Source: Hybos culiciformis
Lineage: Eukaryota > Arthropoda > Insecta > Diptera > Hybotidae
Assembly (NCBI GenBank): GCA_964007475.1
Contig: OZ023274.1
Coordinates: 80,921,303-80,985,302, forward strand
Reading direction: 5' to 3'
DNA length: 64,000 nt
Positions 61,749 through 64,000 of this stretch are shown one piece after another. The position numbers and the translations under genes were made by a program. The notes under the pieces are model-generated. The model was not told where the DNA came from. It saw nothing but the letters and a program-made list of their open reading frames with translations, and did not search any database. Position 1 is the first letter of the stretch; the number at the start of each line of letters is the position of its first letter.

Positions 61749-62688
61749 TATATATATATATAATATATTTTTATAATTAAACGATTTTTGTTTTGTAAAT
61801 TTTTTTGAAAAAAACAAAAAACAAAAACCATTAGTTTTGAGTATTAATTAAAAAAAAATAATAAAAGCCAAAAACTCCGAAATTATTAAAATAATTTTTA
61901 TAGGTATTTAACGAAATATAAAAATAAAAAAGCATACAATATAATATAATTCAATTTTTATTTATATTTTATATTTATATAAAATAATATTTATACAAGA
62001 TAATAATTTTTTTTTAACATTATTTATTCTTATTTACTAAAAATTTAAAGAAAATTAATAATATTTTTTTTTATAATTAAAATAAAAATTAAACAATTTA
62101 ATTGACATTTTTATTACTTTTATAAGTTGAACAATGCGAAAGATAAGTATTTATGTTTTAAAAAAAAATAAATAAATAAATAAAAATTTAATATATTTAT
62201 ATAACAAATTGTCAAACAAACCGAACACGAAATACATAAGTATTTGTATAAGCATTAAAATTTGTTTTTCTATTTTCTTGAAGGCAAGAATATCAATCTT
62301 ATGTGGTTTACTGGATTTAAATAATTCATTGTTATACATATAATTTTTTCAGGGCGAAAACATCCAAGGCTAAAAAAACTCCCAACTTTTTTCATTAAAA
62401 TCCTCCTTACTAGGGTTTGGAGTGTCGCTTACCCCATTATATTATACACATACTTAATAATGTTAATGTTGCATTTCAATCTTAAAAATAAATTAATCGT
62501 TATTAAATGTTATTTCTCTTTTATATTTTGAGCTCCATGAAATCAAACCAAACCTAATGTTACTAAATTCACTGACTATTACGTAGGTAGTATTTTTAAT
62601 TAAAACTTTTTTTGCCTCTCATTGTTATATCAATATTTTCTTATCCGTAATTCTTGAAGCTTGGTTTATTGCTATTATTATCCCAACT
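61749..62688. other. Non-coding DNA downstream of the muscle LIM gene
   Basis: AT-rich sequence without a gene that I can support. Confidence 0.5.
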
Positions 62689-63060
62689 AGAGTATCTGTC
62701 TCGAGATTTCTCGCGAGAATGTCATTTTTCTAATATCTCGCCTTGTCGAGAAATGATGGTCCTTCTCGCCGAGACTAGCATACAAAAAAATTTGGTTTTA
62801 ACGAATTTTTGTAAAATTATTTATAAAAATATCTTAAATCTAGTACGTAGTACGGTTTTCTGGTGATAAAAAATAAAATCATTATTTAAATTGTTCTAAA
62901 TTTCAGGATATTTTAATTTAATTTTGAGAACGGTTAAAGAAATCAGGTTCAGTATATATTTTTATAAATAATTTCTCGAGATTTCTCGAGATCTCGAAGG
63001 AATTTGGTCGAGAAGTCTTGTCTCGACGAGAAATGACACAGGCGAGAAACAGAGACTCTA
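62689..63060. mobile_element. MITE with terminal inverted repeats and 9-bp target duplication
   Basis: The 9-base sequence ATCCCAACT flanks the element on both sides (62680-62688 and 63061-63069). The ends are inverted repeats: left AGAGTATCTGTCTCGAG; right, in reverse complement, AGAGTCTCTGTTTCTCGCC. The interior is rich in CTCGAGA/TCTCG motifs in both orientations (near 62698-62780 and 62970-63050). It has no transposase frame. A 9-base target duplication is typical of Mutator-like elements, so a non-autonomous Mutator-type or similar element is likely. Confidence 0.8.
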
Positions 63061-63069
63061 ATCCCAACT

Positions 63070-64000
63070 GCCTTCTATTAACCTTAATTTTAAGACAACA
63101 TATTTATTTGGATCAGAAATAACATTGTCTGGAAAGTTTTACCATTAATGTCAAATAACACGAAATTGTTAAACATTCATCTAATTTATCTATTTATTTT
63201 TTATATTAGGAGGACATATACGTTTGTTATGATGAATTACACTTGTATATATTACTATCTTCTTTATTATCCTATCTCAGATAATAGCCCTTATCATGGA
63301 AGTCGCTATCGTCTGTCGCTAAAGTCGTCTTTTAGAGTCGCCGACGACTCTTTTTCTTATTATGGAAGGCGTAGGCGCTCAATTTTTAGGCGACTGTTAT
63401 TTACAAGGCGCCTTCAACATTAGAATTTGTTTCTATGGTTTATATTGCTTATCATTTTTGCTAAACATCATTCGTAATTCTATTAGAAAAATTAAATTTA
63501 AATTATTGCATATTTTAAGGCAAAGATAATTTTGTTTCTGTCCGGTAAATTTTAAAATTACACAATAATTTAATATTGATACAAACAAGAACAGGCATTA
63601 ACAACCTGTTGATATTCAGAAAACGATACAATTTTTGAAAATTTATTTATTGTATTAAATTTGTTCTAGAAAAAAGATAAAACGAAAATTAAATTATTTC
63701 TTGAATTTCTCAGATTCTAATTCTGACAAATCTTCAAAATAAACTTTCGATCCATTTTTCCCGAATTTCTTAAAAGTTTATTTTTCTTATGACAGTGGAT
63801 TGATTGGTGGTTAATATTTTTAAGATTTTTATATATATATATATACAAGAATAGCTTTTATAGTTTGATATATTATTCTTATTTTTTATAAAAAAAAAGA
63901 TACTATAAGGAAGGTATTATTACTATTTATGTGTTTTGCGTTGGAAAATGAACCTATAGATACTGGATATTTGACAATTTTTTTTTATAGTTTAATTAAG
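63070..64000. other. Terminal non-coding stretch
   Basis: No gene is recognised. A patch at about 63295-63420 is richer in GC, with repeated GTCGC, GGCGC and GCGAC motifs in both orientations, and could be another transposon remnant. A short TA run lies at about 63828-63845. Confidence 0.45.

Noticed and set aside
1..64000. tRNA genes, rRNA genes and CRISPR arrays
   Set aside because: No cloverleaf with conserved A and B boxes, no rRNA-like conserved stretch and no regularly spaced repeat array was seen; CRISPR is not expected in an insect genome.

Overview
This is a stretch of insect nuclear DNA. The coding content shows that: a neuronal syntaxin (Syx1A), the muscle calponin-family protein Mp20, arthropod-type cytosolic sulfotransferases and a five-LIM muscle protein of the Mlp84B/Mlp60A group. 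Genes are split by spliceosomal introns, the DNA is visibly very AT-rich, and long poly-A/poly-T and TA/ATT runs fill the non-coding part. A fly outside the Drosophila group is my best guess, because the proteins are closest to fly versions I recall but Syx1A is cut into many exons. Order and species cannot be fixed from sequence reading alone.

Layout. 1-9314 is non-coding, probably the large first intron of Syx1A, and holds several remnants of mobile elements. 9315-14360 (+) is Syx1A without its first coding exon: six internal exons, then three alternative last exons, each encoding a different membrane anchor. 14361-28065 is AT-rich intergenic DNA that contains a near-perfect foldback element (21936-22331). 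28066-28841 (-) is Mp20 in three exons with a TATA-box promoter. 28842-39023 is intergenic, with a small inverted-repeat element (34064-34510). 39024-39934 (-) is a broken sulfotransferase copy and 40758-41687 (-) an intact paralogue upstream of it. 41688-48052 is intergenic DNA plus a possible promoter and 5' exon for the last gene. 48053-61723 (+) is the muscle LIM gene. After it lies a transposon-derived element with a 9-bp target duplication (62689-63060).

The most interesting content is alternative exon structure. In the LIM gene, LIM domain 2 is built from two successive pairs of mutually exclusive exons. One pair carries the zinc-binding middle and second half; the other carries the last zinc cysteine and the following glycine-rich, basic tail. 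The reading frame breaks if both or neither exon of a pair is used. A single-LIM isoform of 92 residues is also encoded, because the stop codon lies inside the 5' splice site of exon 2. In Syx1A three terminal exons swap the transmembrane anchor while leaving the SNARE helix unchanged. Mp20 and the LIM protein both act in muscle and lie about 20 kb apart; Syx1A and the sulfotransferases are functionally unrelated neighbours.
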